This document shows positions 1 through 11,800 of a stretch of 64,000 bases of DNA, piece by piece (positions within the stretch are counted from its first letter, which is position 1; every line of letters starts with the position of its first letter). The translations under genes and the position numbers were made by a program. Where the stretch lies: positions 3,793,501-3,857,500 of the forward strand of contig NC_071345.1 in assembly GCF_027744825.2 (NCBI RefSeq), written 5' to 3'. The notes below the pieces were generated by a model. The model was not told the origin of the DNA, ran no database searches, and saw only the letters and a list, made by a program, of their open reading frames with translations. The DNA comes from Synchiropus splendidus. Lineage: Eukaryota > Chordata > Actinopteri > Syngnathiformes > Callionymidae.

Positions 1-473
1 ATATTTGTTGCATGGTGACTGTGGTATTGTTAGACATCTGAATACAGAAAATTATGATAAATGACATTATTATTAGGATCAGATTGCGCTAGGATTAGAT
101 TGACATCAGTTCCAGGCAGTGATATTACTATCGGACACGAAAAAGTCTCTTAATAGTTCACCGAAGTTGGTCCTCACAGGTCCTTGAAACACAGACTGTG
201 GTGTCGATCTTGAACCATTTATATCTTTGTTCAGAAGGAGGAAAACATGTTGTGAATATGAGGATATTCATGCGGTGTGTCGAGGCCTTTGAACTATTGG
301 CGGGGCTCAATTGCAGAGATGTAGTTGAGACCACCTTGACATCAACTGAATGTTCTGAGACGTCCGAGGCTTCATGGGGTCTCAGACATGATGGTTAACT
401 TGAGAGAGAGATTTAAATATTGAGGTGCTTTACAGGTCTGGAACTGTGTTGCAGGCCTCAGATCGAACATGGC
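1..473. other. Non-coding DNA, nothing recognised
   Basis: Mixed-composition sequence with only short open frames. No repeat, motif cluster or coding similarity was recognised. Confidence 0.6.
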
Positions 474-985
474 TGTTATGAGTCAAGGCGAGGAGTGGGA
501 TCCGAATGCAGTGGTGAAAGTCACAGGAGGCAGGAGCGCGTCAAAAACAATATTTTAATCATTAACAAGAAAACCACAACAGAAAGCGCCACCGAACCGA
601 GAGAGTCAAACAAACTTAAATCTGTAAACAGAGAGACAAATACACAATGAACAGAAATAGCAAAATCACAGAACACACCAGGAAACACGCGGAAACAGAG
701 GAAGGAACTAAACTCTTACTCAGGCACCTGGGTTTCAGAGAGTGTAGTCAAAAATGACCAAACTAGAGCACAGAGAGAGAACAAACAAGGAGAACCAATT
801 TACCACAGGAACAAAGGAGACAATCTGGCACACGTTGCTGGAGTCCAGGTGTCTTTATACGCAGGTGAACAGGGGTTGACTGGCTCCAGATGTGTGCCAC
901 AGGAACAGGAAGAAAGGAGGGAGAAAGCAAAACAGAACTCAAGGGACCAAAATAAAAGCGTAATCGTGTAAAAGGCAGCTTCAGA
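474..985 (-). mobile_element. LTR-like dispersed repeat, copy 1
   Basis: Read on the minus strand, this stretch starts near cgcttttattttggtccctt and contains a TATA-like tataaag just before acacctggactccagcaacg. It ends in cttgactcataaca. The same order of blocks occurs on the plus strand at 37305-37652. Such composition (C/T-rich, internal TATA, terminal CA) is typical of solo LTRs of fish retrotransposons, but no internal coding region is present. The LTR assignment is inference; the homology of the two copies is directly visible. Confidence 0.6.
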
Positions 986-3829
986 GGCCTAAACCTTCAC
1001 GTGTATGGTATCAGCCGAATGGTGATACAGATGAACTTCTACCTGTTATGGTGGATGAATGAATAAATACCAATCTGCTTACATCTTTATCCCGAGGACC
1101 AGTGCTTCCCCTGGCGCCTCCCGTTGCGGACGGAGCTGTAGCGGAGGTTAAGATCCCACCGTTCATCGTCGATGAAGTACTCTTCCTCCCGCGCCTCCCG
1201 AACCCCTCCTCCGGCTATTTTACCTCCCAAAGCCGAGTGCCTGCGACTTGACAGGCGGAAGACAACAACAGAGGCCTGGTACCAGTCCCTGGACAAAGCC
1301 AAATTAATATTTAAAGATCATTACTGATGGCCTGAAGTGAAACATAGAGACTAGGTAATTAATTGATTGAGCCGGGTGGTCCGCGGAGAGATTAGACCGG
1401 ATGAGTCTTGTTTATCTCTGTTGTTATTGAAGTGTGTTGGATTGCTCTGAGCAAATTGTTGTCTATTGAATGTAAAGAAGGGGCTGGATGTTTGACCTGT
1501 AAGGCATTTGCAGTAAGTTCATCCTCTTCCAGTGGCGCCATCGCGGGAGGACGGATGCTCCCCCGGGCTTTAGCCCACATACATAGCAATAGCATGTATG
1601 TTGTGGGAGCGTGCAGCGCAGTTCACACAACCGTGAGGCGGAAGTCTTTGGATTCTCACAGCAGATGCACTTGGCAGCAGCAAAAGTTGTGTTCCGCATC
1701 ATTTGGCTCACATCCAGTATCAACTGTTGGACGTGAAGGGAGTGTCAACAGAGTGCTAATTGTCGTTCTGTGTAATGATTTATCGTAGGCAAAGAGTCCC
1801 AGCAAGAGCAGAGGATGGTTTCACGTCTGGCACGCAGCCCCTTCTGTTACCCAGCAGTAAGTCCCGGGTTCATCTCCCTCCATCCAGTCATCCAGTGATG
1901 AGCTACACTGGATGACGCTGGCTATTTTGTCCACACGCTGAACCCAACTCAGTGGGGACTGAACAATATGGATCATTTTCTGTTCGTACCAAATAACTGA
2001 CACCAACTGCTTGGTGTCTCGGTGCCGATGAGCAATTGAGGAACAACCTCCCAGCCCTTGAAATTATTAATGCTAAGTAAAATGAGATTTAAAACAGCAT
2101 TCTCAAAAAAGATAAAAGGCATTTGGTTTTTCCAACTCATCCTCACTCCGATGGCGTAACACATTGACGTTAGGAAAGAGGGGATGTGTGCGAGTCACTG
2201 TGTCAAGCGAGTCTCTTCAAAGAATTACATTGGATGTCACTTGCCATACATGACCCATTATCTGTCCTACTTATTGACGGTGCGTTCAGGAAGTCACCAT
2301 TTCAGGGACTTTATATTGCAATTGACACGTTGTTGCATGTAGAATGAAAGGAGCGCCTCATCTAAACCCAACCTCCACCTCTCATTTACGCGACTTGCTG
2401 CCCACCGCATCAAGAAGGTGGAGCATGAGCTTCAGTTGAAAGCCTGTGGAGTCAACATGCATAGCTGAAGACGGCCTTCGACGTCAGCTAAGGACGCAAA
2501 AGTCCACTTCACAATAATATATGACTTCATGGGAGTGAGGATGGGTCGTGTTTTCGCATTAAGGCTCAAAGAAAATCCAAATATTGACTAAAATAATGAT
2601 TTGTCTGTCAAGTTTGGGTTGATCAGATGCTGAAGCACAGTACTGGCCAGTTCAGTCTGTTTCTACACTGCAGAAAGTTGTAAAGACAAAGAAAAAAAAT
2701 GTCCAAACTTATGGCCTGTATTGTATTTGGCCCGACGTGATTGGAGTTGGCTTCTTCGCAAATTGAACTGTACAACTTTTTCCCAGTTAAATGGTGGCAG
2801 TGTGTTTTTATCTATTTGTACTGAATTGAAACAAAGAAAATGCAGTGTTCACTTCACAACAACCCAAACGCCCTCGACCATTTCCAGTGATGTAGTGGGC
2901 CAGATCTGGCCAGCAGGCCTCGAGTTTGACTCTTGTTTGATGTCAGGGAGAAATCAGGTGACTACTCATGTTATCGTGCTCGTACAGTATGTTTGTTTTC
3001 TGCTGACACAGTTGAATGTTGAGGCTAAACTGGATGCTGTCAGGCTAAGCTTTACTCATGTGGGATCACATTAACAGATCTAAATGCCCAGTTTCCCCCA
3101 CTGAAAGGCCAAATAACCGTTGGACAAACTAGAAAAGTGGAACAAGAACTCATCATCCAAATGCTTACTGTCACCTGCTGCATCACTGGGGGAACCTCAA
3201 ACCTCCATCAGTCCTCTCACATTTTGAAAAAAGACTTCCATTCCTCGGGACGCCACTGACTTAATGGGGTGAGATTTTGTTTTGTTAATATCTATTTACA
3301 GCAGCTGCCGTCAGTGATAAATGGAAGCATATGGCTTTGTGTCTATTGTGTCACAGTAGCACAAGTATATATTCCAGATACAGGCTCCTTTGTTCAAGTT
3401 TTTAAAGAGCGTTTCACCCCATTGTAGGAGCTTTGTTTTGAAGAGTCTCCTGTTAATGATATGCGTGCTGACATATTGGAATGTGCCTCGTCTTTGGCAA
3501 CTTTCCATAGGAAGTGTTCAACATTCCTAAATCCTGCATACGTGATCAGGATTAGCATCGAGCGTCTAGTCAGGACACCGGGTGTCTTTTGTGCGCGCGT
3601 TTTTGACCGCCTTTTTTGAAGCGCTTTAAATATGGGCGACGTCACCGAGAGCATATTGAAGAAAGTTTTCAGTGTCGCCCCAAATGTCCTTGGCAAAGAA
3701 CACATGAAAAGGTGGCTTTGCCTTTTTTCTCGGTCTTGAGAGCATCTTGTGAAAGGAAGATTGGAGAATCACCAGTTTTTTTGTGTGTGTGTTTTTTTTT
3801 CTCAAGGTTTTCGGAGATGCCTGTCATGA
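986..3829. other. Non-coding DNA without recognised features
   Basis: About 2.8 kb with no convincing exon, repeat family or dense motif cluster. Open frames are short and do not resemble known proteins. GC content is locally higher around 1100-1270. Confidence 0.5.
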
Positions 3830-4150
3830 GTGTGCATGGCAGTGTGTTCGGCTGCCAGCTGGCAGAGGAAGCCAAACACGTCCCCGAGATGAGCGAAGGG
3901 CCAGCTGGATACCCACAGAGAGCCTGAACACACTCCTCGCCAGCGCGGCAAACTCCATCAGCCCATCCTGTTAACTGACACCACACAGGTCTAATTGTGC
4001 ATTTATCAGTGGGTTTGCTTATCTGATCCCACGAGCCCGGGCTCAGCGTCTTGACAACAAAAGTATGATATTTGTCTTGTGCCCTTGCTGCCACCCCGGG
4101 GCCCTGATTTTGGCTCCCCGACCTCTTATTTGATATTATTCCAGAATTTC
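3830..4150. promoter_or_regulatory. Candidate cis-regulatory block
   Basis: A non-repetitive, GC-balanced stretch with a homeodomain-type site (gtctaattgtg, about 3989-3999) and closely spaced GATA-type sites (tttatcag and cttatctgatc, about 4002-4027). It lies inside the longest non-gene open frame of the left flank (3669-4364, minus strand). Enhancer function is inferred from motif content only. Confidence 0.3.
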
Positions 4151-6479
4151 GGAGGAAGTGTTTTATCGGTATCCACATTTTGGTGACATTGCGAACGGTG
4201 TTTTTTTCCAAAAAAGCGAAAGCTTTTAAAAAGCTTTTAAAATCTCTGTATTTGTATCTGAACCGTGTGACTTGGGTAAGTAGGGGGCACTCACCATGGC
4301 CACCCTCGCTGCTCTGGAGTCGACCTTCTGGTCTGTTCACTCTACTCGACTTCGGTTCCCTCATTCAGAGGATGGTGTTGCTCAAAGAAGTCACCGACTG
4401 CTTACTGTCCCCATTGACATCCGTCTTTTTCAAGGTCACTTGTGCCAGATATTAGACTATAACTTGAACTACATATGCAGGTTCGATCACCTTGAAAATA
4501 AACAGCTACTGCCGAGTGTAATTCGTGTTTGACTTGAACACACATCAGTGTGTGGGTTTGCATACTTCAACGCTTTATTCTTCAGCCACTTAAATGGATG
4601 AAAACATGTTGTATTTCCTGCTTTTCATACATTAGATTTATCTTCTCCAATAGTTTGGTTCTGTGAACATGTGTTACTGTGTTTCCCTGCATGAATTGGT
4701 CAAAGAAAATGCATTTGTTGTGTGTAAAACAGGAGGCTTTTGTAGTACATGTCTTCTACATGACAAGTATTGTTTGCCTGTCATAAGAACCAGAGTTGAA
4801 AAAAGCCCCACTGATTGTTCCACATGTAAATAAAATCTCAATATAACTTTATTATATTGCAATCTGCAACAGGAAACAAAGTCAGGTTAGTAGTTTCAGG
4901 TGAAACCTGAACGATAATGGTGCAGAACCAAGTCAATAGATTCACTCTGGAGACACCTAAGAGGGAAATTATGAGCCAAAATCCGTCACCATTTGACCAA
5001 ATGAATCAGTGGCCATCGATCTCGACTCCTTAAACTGTGGCACTTGACACATTATAACAACGATACATAAATTTAAACAGGATAAGAACAGTCATACGGG
5101 CTTTACGACGTGTAAGTTGTGAAAGGAAAAACTGCTGAGCCAGCTTTCAGTGTGTTTTCTCTGAGAAACCTGCGCTGCACAAAAGTAACCTTTTTTTTTT
5201 TGTTCGTTATTTTCCGCTTCAGGCATCAACCAGTCATCAAATCATTCATCCCTCCGCGGTGACAAGTTCCTCTCTTCAGCTGCCAGATGTGCAGGTAGGT
5301 TGGCTCGACTTGTTCGGGTTGTGACCACGGTTTCAAGTTCCCATGCCTCCATACGTACGGCGCGTCGTATTATTTACGACAAAGTGGCATGTGTGAGTGA
5401 CATATTTTGATGACCTGAAATACTCTGCTGTAACAAGAACACTCCATGCAACATATCTGCTGAGCTTCTGTCTGCTGCAAACAGCCACCGTATGACTGGT
5501 CCATGCTTTACTGACATCATACCTGTCCAGTTGTCAAAGCACTTGTCTTTCTTCCATCATGTAAGCATCATCCTCGGCTATCACCTCTCAGAGATGAATT
5601 GCCAGACTTACTCTGTCCGTCACAACTGAAGAAATAATGGGCGGATTTCAAATAACTTTTCAAGGAATGTTGACAATGGGAAAGTGTTCTACGAAGCTTG
5701 AAAAGTGCCGGCTTACGTTGGCAGTGACATACAAAAATAGTGAATTAAAAATATATGTGGTAAAGGCAAAAATATATCTTTAAAGTATTTGTCAATGCCA
5801 CAGTTTTGTCCAATCTGTTGTTTTTTTTATGTTTTGAAAACTTTTCTTTCTGCTTTTTTATTTAATATACATATAATAGCACTGCTTTAACCCCGTTCAT
5901 CACTTTCTGTGGTCGAGAGAGCAGCTTGTTTGCACCAACTGTGTGAACGCTAACGCCACCTAGCGTCCCAGGTGACCACATTGGTATAAGGGGATGAAGG
6001 CTGATCTTCAGCTTATCACGAACTTAATATCGCAGTCGTATGAGACCCAAGTTCTTCCAGATTTTGTGCCAAAGGAAAGTGAGCAAGTGCTAATCCTGAA
6101 TTAAAGCGGCATGTTTCTTACAACCATCCTTTTATTTATTCATTTTTTTCAGTGTCTGTTTATGACACCATTCATTTGAAGCCTCTTTCTATGAGCTCTA
6201 ATTTGTTTGGCATTTCGGCGTCTTGATTCTGAAAGTATCTCTCAGCCACCTAGTCTATGAGTGAATGTAAAGTAAGAGGAATAAAGTGTGCGTTTAACCT
6301 TTGGCAGGAACAGTTTTGCCATAAGTTGCACTTTGCATTTCCGCCCTCCTGGGATGCTGCCGTCACAGATGCCGCATGTCTGGCCTCCCTCCTCTGCGGG
6401 TCAGAGCCGGCTGTGGTGGTAAAACACCGAGGAGGAGTGTGTCTCCTTGTGTGTGTGTGCGTGCTGCCGGGGGAGTCGG
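4151..6479. other. AT-rich non-coding DNA, nothing recognised
   Basis: Mostly AT-rich sequence with homopolymer T runs (about 5191-5201 and 5820-5828). No repeats or coding similarity were recognised. Confidence 0.5.
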
Positions 6480-6660
6480 AGTGTGGGTGCCTGCAGATGG
6501 TTCACAAGCCAACCTTTCAATTAGGCCCCGAGTATAAATATCCGTGGCTGATTGGAATGTGGCGGCTCCTGGCACAAAAGGCCCGGCTTGGCCCGGCTCC
6601 AGGACCCCGTCGCTCACTCACTTTTCACAGTCATGCTGGAAGCCGCCCAAGGTTACTTCG
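6480..6660. promoter_or_regulatory. Candidate cis-regulatory block
   Basis: Non-repetitive sequence combining caattagg (homeodomain-type core), a tataaatatc box and a ggaatgtgg site resembling the TEAD core GGAATG. Function is inferred. Confidence 0.25.
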
Positions 6661-8411
6661 GCAATGGTTGCGGTGATTCCGAACTCTCTGTGTCCAGCTA
6701 CACCACCCTGCTTTTCCACCATCCAGTTTGCCCACCCACCTGCCTTGTTTTCGCACCCCAACACTGGAAGAAAAGGCCTCCATCCGACCCTTTTTACATG
6801 CATTGGCCTGCTTTTTTTCTGTAAATATAGATGCTTTTTGCCTATGTCCACCCACGTGTCTGTATGCCAGTCAGGTTTCTAATCTTATTTAGCAAATGCT
6901 GCAGGTGACTGTTCCCTAAATGGTGCCTTGGGAGACCCAGCATATACCTCGCAGATTATAAGCGCGAGCTCCAGACATTTTATCCCTCCGTCCGAATAAG
7001 GCAGCCTCCATAAGCCGTCTGAGAAATTATCCTCACTCCCAGACACCCGGTGGTGAGGCTGCAATACGACAAAGCTGGTATGTTTTTGGGGCGGAGGATG
7101 TGTTATCAGTGTCCCCAAAAATTTCAAGGGGTGCTCAGACTACAAATGGGATTGGATTTGGCAGGATGGCCCAGGAGTTAGAGCGGCACAGCAAGTGTGC
7201 GGCGAGACCGTTCACGTGGAATTGTCTTGTTAAACTAGAGTTTTTCGGAATCACACGACACGAAACAGACACTGCTCTTCCTTTGAATTTCAACTCTAAC
7301 TTTTGGTTCCAAGTATTGCATGGTAAAGGCACTGGGACAGTGCATTCTTCCGCAAAGCTCACATTATTTATTCACTTATTTATTTTTGTTTACTCAGTTG
7401 TTGCACTCCATGTATTTTATTTACATAATTTTTTTCTGAATTGGCCAGCAGTGGCAGTATTGTTACGACGCTCCTATAACTTACATGGAATGAATTTCCT
7501 GGAGGTTGATTTATTTCAGTCATTTGACAGTGCATTGTGTTTTCTGAAGTCACGTTTGCCTATTCAGAACGTAGCCAAAATCAGATGGCTTCGAAGTTCA
7601 CCAATTTCCAAGGAACCTCTGAATTTTTTATTAAAATGTGTCTGTTCTGCAAGTGAACAAACAGAGCCCCAACACAACCACTAGCACCCTCGGATTGGTG
7701 GAGCCAAAACTTTTATTGGCTTTAGACTACTGCTACCAAAACCGGTTCACTGAGAGACAAAATGGAAGCAAAGACGTCTCCGTCCCCGAACTCCAGCACT
7801 TCCAGGTTGATACTTTGTAGCCATCTGTGGGATGAAAAAATGGCTTGTCCTCTGTCAGCTTCAGGCCTCCTCCTGGATGGACGCACACCTGACATCTTAC
7901 TTGCCTTGTGTTTCACCGTCCGTCATGAACCATTTTCCACACGACGCGTCCATATAGAGTTCCATTGGGCAGTTGTGTGGCACCAAAATCTTCCCTCGCA
8001 AGTCGACTTTTGTTTGACCGTGGACCTCACAGTCCATATACCTATATATTTTCTTTCTTTCTGGAGATTTGAGTGTAGTGTGGTCAATGAGTTTTTTGTA
8101 CAGTTACCTGATGAGACGTCATTTGTTTTGTCACTTTGTTGCAAATGACCAACCACCTAAGACTTTTTTAATATATTGGTATTTGAGTATTTTTTCAGTG
8201 TTCAAATGCCAAGCAAGCCTAAATTCTGATGTGCTGAAAACTTCAGGTACTCTCTTGTTATGGGGTTTTACATCATCTAGTCTAGAAAAATTTGGATCAT
8301 GAAATCAAAATTTTTCTACAAAATGATAGTAGGACATAAATGTACTGCAATTTTTTGATTTTTTGTCTTTTGCTTTTTTGTTTACCTTGAACACAACGTA
8401 AATGTTTCATC
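6661..8411. other. Non-coding DNA with one long open frame
   Basis: Contains a 194-codon plus-strand open frame at 7100-7684 whose translation resembles no family I recognise and lacks a clear domain or codon bias. Otherwise unremarkable sequence. Confidence 0.45.
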
Positions 8412-8432
8412 ATATATATATATATATATATA
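8412..8432. repeat. (AT)n microsatellite
   Basis: About ten uninterrupted AT dinucleotides. Confidence 0.95.
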
Positions 8433-8685
8433 AAATCATGTATCCTTTGTTAGGAAAGTTATTTTGTGACATGACCCCGCCCCCCCTCTAAACCTACCCA
8501 CGCCATGCCAGAGAAGCCCCTCAGTTTTCATATGCATCCCTCTGGAATTGGTAGAGATTAAAAATTAGGGGATTAGGTTCCCTCACCCTGTAATCCAACA
8601 AAACAATGCTTTCTAACGTTGCAGCGAGAGCTCCCGAGGCGTGGGTAAGTCTTCTGTCAGTTACTCCTTATGGAAAGGTTCTCGC

Positions 8686-8688
<3 letters not shown>

Positions 8689-8721
<33 letters not shown>
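8689..8721. repeat. Poly(A) tract, 33 bases
   Basis: An uninterrupted run of 33 A residues. It could be the tail of a retroposed sequence lying just upstream (about 8560-8688), but no SINE or processed gene was recognised there. Confidence 0.95.
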
Positions 8722-8722
<1 letters not shown>

Positions 8723-10316
8723 ACTTGCTTTCTGTCCCACCACAGATCCTGTCCCAACCCCCTTTCTTTCTTTACGGTGATCCGTAATGAGGCATCATGG
8801 GAGGTGAGACCTAATATCTGCTAATAGGGTCAATGGCATAAAGTGTTTCATGGGGTCAATGTTGGCACAAGGACAGAAGAAGCCAGTGCCAGTTGTGATT
8901 CTTCTACCATACACAGACCAGAGGTCCAGCACTGAGGAGCTGTGATGACGGTAGCCGGTGAATTAGGGCCTGTTTTAAATATGTCAGTGTCGAAGCTTGG
9001 ACTGGAGCTACGGCCGGCCACGCGATTCACTCCTTTAATTTCATCGCTCTGTCAGTTTTTATTAAAAACCATTTGTCATGCAGAGAGGGGAGAAAGTGAG
9101 GAGGACAGGGGAAAGCCGGTCGGTTGAGACAAAGAGAGCGGACTTTCTACAAATAAAAGACAGCATTGTTCAAGTGGGCGCAGGAGGGACGGGGTGCCAT
9201 CACCTTGGGGAGTGGTCCTTATGGGCTGAAGACGTGGGAGGGCTGGTCCGCACTGCGCCGTGATTAATGATGAATCTGGAGTATAGTAGACCACTGGGAC
9301 CCCGCTCTACCATCCCCCATTCCGTACCCAACCTTAGCCCTCGCCACCCCACCTTCATGCCCATTTGTTACTGTCCTGGAAGGGACCATGAAAGACCTTT
9401 TGTGACGCACCCCCTTGTTCCCTTCTCTGGAAATGGTGCACAAATGTATCAAGTGGAAAGCTATTGTTGAAGAATATGACTGGTTTCATGAGAAGAATGA
9501 ATAAATATCATTCAGATTTCCCCCCAAAACATGAGTACAGTGGGTTTCTAGCACTTTAAAAAGTCATGCTGCACAAGGTTCACTCAGTCCGTTGTCTTTG
9601 TGAAACACAGAAGACGACAAAGCCACTGGTCGTACCAGTCAATCGCTTTTGAAGTGCTGAATCATCTTGTGAAAATTCGATTCTCAACCGCTGTGTCCAG
9701 AAAGTTTGTTTGTTTTCTATGGTTGGTTTCCCAGTCTTCCATAGTCTGTTTTAATCTCATTAAACCATCATCTAGTTGCTATAGTAGCGTTAAACAAGTT
9801 CCAATGACGCTGCAATGATGCTTCATTTAAAAGAAACTTCAGTTTTCTTCTTGACTTGGATCACGGCTTGACATGTCAGAGTGGTGAGCACCACGGACCT
9901 AAATGGCATTCCTCCATTTCATCTCTGGCACAACCATGCGGTCAGCCCCATAATGCACTGCAGCAGTGAAAGGAACTTTTCAAATGAGAGGTCTGACTTA
10001 ACGGGTCACTCTTTTCAATGCGTGTCTGATTGTTTGGAGAGTAAAATGCCATGAATGTATGCCTCATTGAAGGTGACTGTTTATTAATGGTCTCCATTCT
10101 TACAAGAGACATTCCGTCGTAAGAGGAACAAACATGTGCTCACACTGGTATCTGTTCATTATGAAGATTAACACATTGTCATGTCTTCTCCATGAAATTA
10201 ACAGGATTCCATCCAAACTCCTGTCTCTCTTCTTCTTATGGGCCAGGAGACTGTGAGAGTGTATTTGTTCCCACCAGGGACTCGGGGAAGGTTTCTGCCA
10301 GAGTACGTGTCAGGAA
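8722..10316. other. Non-coding DNA, nothing recognised
   Basis: Mixed-composition sequence with short open frames only. Confidence 0.5.
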
Positions 10317-10337
10317 GTGTGTGTGTGTGTGTGTGTG
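10317..10337. repeat. (GT)n microsatellite
   Basis: About ten uninterrupted GT dinucleotides. Confidence 0.95.
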
Positions 10338-11428
10338 CTGGCGTGTGACAGCCACACTCGCCTCACTCTGTCAAATGGCTGTGAGTTGGCGCCGAGTTCT
10401 GAAATGGCATCAAAGTGGCCCAGTGCCACGTCTTCATCCCGTCCTCTGGTCCCTGACTCCCTGTCATCTCCACCTCCGAGCCCCCGCAACCCCACTACCT
10501 CAAATCAAAGGGAAATTAAATGATTCATTCTATCTTCCCGCCTTCTTCGCGACGTGAAAACATGAAGCCAAGACAAGAAAGGCGCTACACTAGTACAATG
10601 TGTTGTACACGTCCCTCTCCTGCTCCCCTCATTTCTGGCTTTTAACTGAATAGTACATGATGGCACTTGACTGGTGGAGGAGGATGAGGAGGTGAAATAC
10701 AGAGGGATAAAGAGGGAGCGATGCAGACGGAGTAAAATGAAGTGTGACAACATATGAATTTCAAATTTCTGTGTGAGACATCAAAGTCTGCCATCCGGGG
10801 CGTCTCTCCGACAAGGACACTTTCTGATTTTTAATTCCGTCCCCTGATTGTATCGCCGAGGCCCTAACGAAGAACGGAGGAGTCACAGCAGTGAGTGGCG
10901 GCGGGCGGCGGGCGATAGAGCGGGCGGGCAAGAGGAGAGGTGGGGGCCTTCGCGGAGGAAAGGGAGGGTAAACCAGATCACAGGCGCTTCCAACAGATAG
11001 AGGAGAGAAGAAAGCAAAAGTCTCATCCAAACACAGGCGACCGGCCCGTTTGTTGTGGATCACAGCTCCTCTTTCATCCGGCGGAGATGGAGAAGAAAGA
11101 GAAGGAGAGCTGCTCCTGCCAGGCATGTGGGGTGGTCCAGCGCGCAGAGAAGGAGGGCGAGTTTGGGGTTGTACCGCGCAGAGGGTCGAGCAGCTTCAGT
11201 TTCCCCAGACTTCCAGGATTGTGACGTCGCGCTGCCATGTTTAACATCAACCCGGTCGAAATACAAAGCAAATGTTGTGCTGAAACAGATTTAAAGTGAA
11301 GGACGTGAAAGTAAGCGCCAACACTTCTTTCTTCTCTTCTTTACCTTGTTGCTGCCCACGGGCCACATGTTGCCCTTCGGTCGCCCGAATCCGAGTAAGT
11401 AGGAGAAAAAAATCAGTCATCTGTCGAC
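10338..11428. other. Non-coding DNA with a GC-rich purine-biased stretch
   Basis: Positions about 10860-11220 are GC-rich and purine-biased (gaggagag-type runs), giving overlapping open frames on both strands. None resembles a known protein, so I read them as compositional. Confidence 0.45.
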
Positions 11429-11800
11429 GGCAAGGTGCGCAACATGTGGCCCTCGCATGAATTTATGAGGCCCTCGTGAGGACACTGCAAAAGTACGACT
11501 ATATGGCTCAAGTTCTTTCTTTATTCTAATGACTCATGCTCATTTTAACAGTATTGTTTTCGTTCCTCAACATAAGTGTAATATAGTGTCTTTTTTTATA
11601 TCAGATTTACATGTTCCTTTGCTTCATTATTCACAAAAAAGATCTTCCACTATTTATGATTTATATTGAGAGTCTTTAAGTAACATATAAGTCACATCAT
11701 TCAAGGTTCATTGCCCTTTTATCCTTCGGTTTGAAGGCCCCTCACATTAGTCCCAGGAATGAATGTGGCCCCTAAGAAATTCAGAAATTGCCCAGCCCTC
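11429..11800. mobile_element. Degenerate hAT-like DNA transposon relic
   Basis: The left end reads ggcaaggtgcgcaacatgtg and continues with gccctcgcatg. The right end, reverse-complemented, reads gagggctgggcaatttctg. Both resemble the g(g/t)g(g/c)gcaa plus tggccc termini of hAT-type elements. Internal repetition of ggccc near both ends supports this. Flanking 8-mers match only about 5 of 8, so the target duplication is eroded or the ends are slightly misplaced. Confidence 0.4.

Noticed and set aside
7100..7684. A 194-codon plus-strand open frame
   Set aside because: No domain, no recognised similarity, no codon bias, and no visible promoter or splice context.
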